From Spongilla lacustris (lineage: Eukaryota > Porifera > Demospongiae > Spongillida > Spongillidae), in assembly GCA_949361645.1 (NCBI GenBank), contig OX442421.1:4941320-5005319 (forward strand): a DNA stretch of 64,000 nt, given 5' to 3'. Shown here piece after piece: positions 59,955-64,000 of the stretch. Under the pieces are notes generated by a model. The model was given only the letters and a program-made list of their open reading frames with translations. It was not told where the DNA came from and ran no database searches. Positions within the stretch are counted from its first letter, which is position 1. Each line of letters starts with the position of its first letter. Made by a program: the position numbers and the translations under genes.

Positions 59955-60906
59955 ATGTGAGTTTGAACATTGTAGGGGGCCTGGCTGTATTACAATGAAT
60001 CAAATTAAGGTCACTTAATGAATAGATGTACAGGAATCAAATTAAGTTCACTTACCTGTAGTAATAGATGTACAGCCAGGGTCTAATAAGCATATTCATA
60101 AAAATGGAAGAGGGGGTGTGCCCCTTCCCATGAGGGGTCTGGAGGAGTACTGATAGCTCCCCTGGAGCCAATGTTGATGGCAGAGTTATTTATACATGAA
60201 AAGGAACGATATTTTTTGACATCAGCTTGCTACTACTGTTTACAAAGGTGTAATTGTAACTGTGTACAAAGGTGTAATTGCCTTTGATTACATCACCCAA
60301 AAAAAATGAACTGGCTAATGCATGAACTAACCTATTTAATGCTCTTTTACGCATCCGCTCAATGGAACAAAAGGGGAGCAGAAGGGGAAACGTGTCTCGC
60401 TCTTTTCTCGCAGGCATATCCTTGCAGGTGTTTGCAGATCGTTTGATGCCAACTTAATGCTTCAGATTTGTCATTGCACCCAAATAGGGAGAAAAAAGAT
60501 GATCTCACAGGCGATAGTACTTACAGTTGGTTGTTAATGGTATGCTACTGATGATGTAGGTGGTTGGGTATGCGGTACACCTGCTGTTGGGGACACGTGC
60601 CTTGTGAGCATATGCCATTGCTAAGAGCAGAAGTCCCGATCAATCCTCAATGAATGTACATACGAAACAATTCTCATTTTAAGCAGTCATCTCTATAACA
60701 CGTATAACAGTCTATTGTCGCAGTCCTAACTCGTACATTAAACAGCCGACAAGCACAAATGTATTTTGATTGAACACGTGTTCGTTATGATTGGCACACT
60801 TCAAACCGCACATGTATCTATCGCAGCCTTATTACAACGCCAGTGTTCACAATCACTGCTATATCTATATATGACCGTTATGTTATAAACATGCACACCC
60901 CGTTGG

Positions 60907-61470
60907 CAAGTCTCGTACCCAGACCCTAAATATGTCACAGCTGCTGATGAATTACATCACCGCTGAGGGTTTGGGAAAGTGACCATAGAAAATCCATGCA
61001 AGATGGAATGTTATAAGCGACTACACTCATAATGTTTACTGGTTATGGCAGACTCCTTTATGTATGTACACATGTACCAAGGTGTTGTGGTACAAGTCAC
61101 AAGACCAATCACTATGTATGAAGGGAGAGTGGGTGTTGTAGAACTATACCCGCATGCACCCCATTGGCAAAATCAATGGTCATGACCTCTTAACAAAGAA
61201 TCGCCTTCTCTTGTTTGCCCTTCAGTGTTTCAGCTCCAAGTTCATCCATCGCATAACGTCCAACGTACAGCTGTACAAACATAATCCATTTTGTTTATTC
61301 ACTTAAGTGGGTACGTGGTTGATATAGTTGCATTCCTGCAGTTAATTAAAACATTCTGGAATTCCAGAATGATTTTTTACGGTCATTTTTGCAGACCCTT
61401 GTATGGAGTGTAGAGGTGATGTAATCCATCCGCAGCTGTGACGTATTTAGGGCCTGGGTACCATCTGCAT
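60907..61470. mobile_element. Inverted-repeat element of the TCTCGTACCCAGACCC family
   Basis: The left end TCGTACCCAGACCCTAAATA-TGTCACAGCTGC pairs with the right end GCAGCTGTGACGTATTTAGG-GCCTGGGTACC, and the GATGAATTACATCACC / GGTGATGTAATCCATC pair continues the arms. The middle (about 400 bp) is unpaired. The arm shares its first 16 bases with the hairpin at 3598. Confidence 0.65.
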
Positions 61471-61474
61471 TCCA

Positions 61475-62015
61475 TAACATCACTGTGCGTATGGTCCATA
61501 TCATTATGGCATTGCATGTTATGGTACGGCATAATTTGATCGCTACTGTTATAATGAATATTCAGAATACTTGTATAAAGTTCAAAGCATATTACAAATG
61601 GTGTTCTGTATTATTCGGTTTAACAAAGAACTATAAAAGTATCCCAGACTGAAATCATTATTTTACTGTGTACTGGTTATGGTAAAATTCCGTAGCATCG
61701 ATACAATGTTGTATTTGAATTTGTATAGTTTTGGGTATATTGGGAGGCTGGTCTATTGACAGCAATATCAATAGTAAGTGTTTTTATCGCTGTTTACATC
61801 TGGTGATTTAATGGTGGTGAATGCAGAGTATAACGTGCATTGTGACCACACAAAAATAATAATGATTGACGAAGAGCTTTGACTTGTGAAGTTGTGGGTT
61901 TATTGAAATGGAAATGGATGAGTCTGGCTGTAGATAGCAAGGAGGATTTTGAGTTAGAAGACCTGCAAGAATTGGAAGTTGGTGGTGATGACATCAATAA
62001 TACACACCCCACTAT
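61475..62015. other. Intergenic; short acidic open frame before the next array
   Basis: At about 61930-62023 (+) a frame reads VDSKEDFELEDLQELEVGGD and stops in the first repeat unit. It is too short to call; it could be an exon after CTGTAG at 61934. Nothing else is seen. Confidence 0.25.
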
Positions 62016-62019
62016 ATAT

Positions 62020-62330
62020 GTATGACAGGCACACCGTCCCATGTGACCACTCTCCATGTAGGCATGACAGGCACACCATCCCATGTGACCACTCTCCATG
62101 TAGGCATGACAGGCACACCGTCCCATGTGACCACTCTCCATGTAGGCATGACAGGCACACCGTCCCATGTGACCACTCTCCATGTAGGCATGACAGGCAC
62201 ACCGTCCCATGTGACCACTCTCCATGTAGGCATGACAGGCACACCGTCCCATGTGACCACACCCCATGTAGGCATGACAGGCACACCGTCCCATGTGACC
62301 ACACCTCATGTAGGCATGACAGGCACTCCA
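62020..62330. repeat. 42-bp minisatellite
   Basis: About seven and a half copies of CATGACAGGCACACCGTCCC-ATGTGACCACTCTCCATGTAGG. A period of 42 keeps all six frames open; those frames are not genes. Confidence 0.95.
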
Positions 62331-62438
62331 TGCATGCACAGGAGACAATCCCCGCCGATTTTACAGACGCCCTATGCAGGTAGGTCCAAGAGACACACCC
62401 ACCCCAAGTGTAGTTAAGAGGTATACATGTACATCCTT

Positions 62439-62498
62439 ACACACACACACACATGCACATGCACACACACACATACACACACACATACACACACACAT

Positions 62499-62540
<42 letters not shown>
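62439..62540. repeat. (AC)n microsatellite with interruptions
   Basis: AC repeats broken by ATGC and ATAC, then about 20 perfect units. Confidence 0.95.
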
Positions 62541-62542
<2 letters not shown>

Positions 62543-62599
62543 ATGGCTTAGGGCACACTGTATACCACATTGCACTGCCATGCATTTTTTGGATGCCTT

Positions 62600-63100
62600 G
62601 ACAAGTAAGTAAAGCATGCTTATTTATGCTTAGTAAAGCGTTGAAATCCTACTGTTGTGCAAAAACACCAAAACCACCCATCATTGCTCAGGTAGATTAA
62701 GTTATTATCGTAAATTACGGGTTGCATGTGTATTGCATGATGTAAATTGTATATGTTGCTTGCTTTCAAATTACTAATAGCAGCTGCTGGATATGAGCAA
62801 TCTATGGATATGCACGGCAATAGATAAGCGTATGGAAAATGTCATTCTTTATGGACGAGTTTGGTTTTCCGTTGTTGTGTACAAGGATAGTTTTTTGCTC
62901 TTATTGTTTGCTTGTTTATCAGCCCCCCGGGGGCCCAACCACCGTGTTTAATCGGAATCAAGCACAGTAAAAATGTAATCACTTGTGGCTGTTAAAGTGG
63001 TCGCATACAAACTTATATAGGCTTTGCCGGAGGAAATGCCAAGGGTTTCTGGGAATTCTATTAATTAGTCAAATCCACTTTGAGGAATAACTTCAAGTTC
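62600..63100. other. Intergenic, nothing recognised
   Basis: No feature on either strand beyond short unsupported frames. Confidence 0.5.
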
Positions 63101-63106
63101 ACAGGC

Positions 63107-63563
63107 TTAATGTCTATTGCCCTGAATGTCCACCCAGGGGTACAATTGTATACCCGGGTGGACAGCAAAAAAAGTTTTTGCCGTTCAGTCACAGAAGGGA
63201 CCTAGTGCATTTAATGGTACTGGCTTATAGTACAAGTCCTTTCAGGATTGGGCCGAGATAAGCAAGGCTTAAATCCTTTTGGGACATGTAGAACGAGCCG
63301 TGCTAGCGGACCTATCCATTACGCTCTGTGCGGATTGGTCAGAGCATAATGGATAGGTCCGCTAGCACGGGTCATTTTACAAGTACCGAAAGGATTTAAG
63401 CCTTACTTATCTCGGCCCAATCCTGAAAAGACTTGTTCTGTAAGCCAGTACCGTTAAATGCAGCCAGGTTCCAACCGTGACCGAACGGCAAAAACTTTTT
63501 TTTGCTGTCCACCCAGGTGTCCAATTGTACCCCCGGGTGGACATTCAGGACAATAGACATTAA
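63107..63563. mobile_element. Palindromic MITE, copy 3, TTAA-flanked
   Basis: A full-length copy of the element at 21-487, with TTAA at both borders (63107-63110, 63560-63563) and the same ends (TGTCTATTG / CAATAGACA). Arms pair almost to the centre (TCCATTACGCTC near 63330). Differences from copy 1 are scattered substitutions. Confidence 0.88.
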
Positions 63564-64000
63564 TGAAGTAAAAAGTCAGAACTCAATATTCCCATTCAAG
63601 TTGAACCAAATGACCTCATTAAAACATTCTTGGCTAACCATCTTTCACGTACTGTTTCACCTACTGTGGGAACAGGGAATGCTGCTTTGGGTCCTTTACG
63701 AGGTTGCATATTCAATTGTTTGCATCATAAGAGAACGACAATTGTTAATTGCAATCTGATAATGCCATTATATAAACCTAACATGTTAACCTAACAATAA
63801 GTATAGTGTAGTTCATATTCTTTGATACTAAACTCAGGCAGTAAATATTCGACTTGGGATGGTTTTGAGTGCTATGTTGACAAGGACTATAAATGTATTG
63901 TTCACCTAACGAAACCATAGTTTGTCTAACATCCACCCCTTATAGATTTAGATATGGCATATGTTTTTTAGAGAAATTAGATAGAGTACAAATATCTTCC
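63564..64000. other. Intergenic to window end
   Basis: AT-rich. A frame of about 85 codons (63502-63759) starts inside the MITE and has no recognised domain. Confidence 0.4.

Noticed and set aside
62012..62417. Overlapping open frames in the 62-kb array (His/Cys-rich and Val/Trp-rich repeats)
   Set aside because: The 42-bp period keeps all frames open; the His and Cys are repeat by-products, not zinc fingers.

Overview
This is eukaryotic, almost certainly animal, nuclear DNA. It has multi-exon genes with GT-AG introns, polyadenylation signals, a Vestigial-like TEAD cofactor, NUP88 and an AGPAT3/4-type acyltransferase. It is full of minisatellites, microsatellites, fold-back repeats and decayed transposons. 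An early-branching invertebrate such as a sponge fits best (cAMP-receptor-type GPCR, Mn-type CDF transporter, RAG1-N-like element), but that placement is inference and I cannot name the species.

Layout. 1-7.7 kb: palindromic TTAA-flanked MITEs, a minisatellite, a broken hAT transposase and a broken reverse transcriptase. 7.7-15.8 kb (+): an 8-exon AGPAT3/4-like gene whose intron 6 holds a long fold-back element. 15.8-21.5 kb: repeats and a broken gene related to the N-terminal zinc-binding part of RAG1, with a 22-bp minisatellite grown out of its RING. 21.6-22.7 kb (+): a single-exon 7TM receptor. 24.0-24.9 kb (-): a 3-exon Vestigial-like gene. 25.3-32.5 kb (-): a 12-exon HTATSF1/CUS2 homologue. 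32.5-33.2 kb (+): TP53RK/Bud32. 33.5-34.7 kb (-): a 3-exon gene with a USPL1-type zinc finger. 34.8-48.0 kb (+): a 14-exon NUP88. 48-54 kb: repeats plus a Ginger1-like transposon relic (integrase, GPY/F and OTU domains). 54.1-55.2 kb (+): an intronless Mn-type CDF transporter. 55-64 kb: long minisatellites, fold-back elements and a third copy of the left-end MITE.

The centre is a compact housekeeping cluster: two head-to-head pairs (HTATSF1/TP53RK, 59 bp between ATGs; zinc-finger gene/NUP88, 84 bp) whose inner members converge. The products act in splicing (HTATSF1), tRNA modification (TP53RK) and the nuclear pore (NUP88). The exon models were assembled by hand from splice signals, reading phase and family similarity, and every junction used keeps the frame. 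The most unusual structure is in NUP88: a 42-bp minisatellite (about 45 copies) that repeats an exon end together with its 5' splice site, and a 21-bp array that leaves 619 bases free of AG before the next acceptor.
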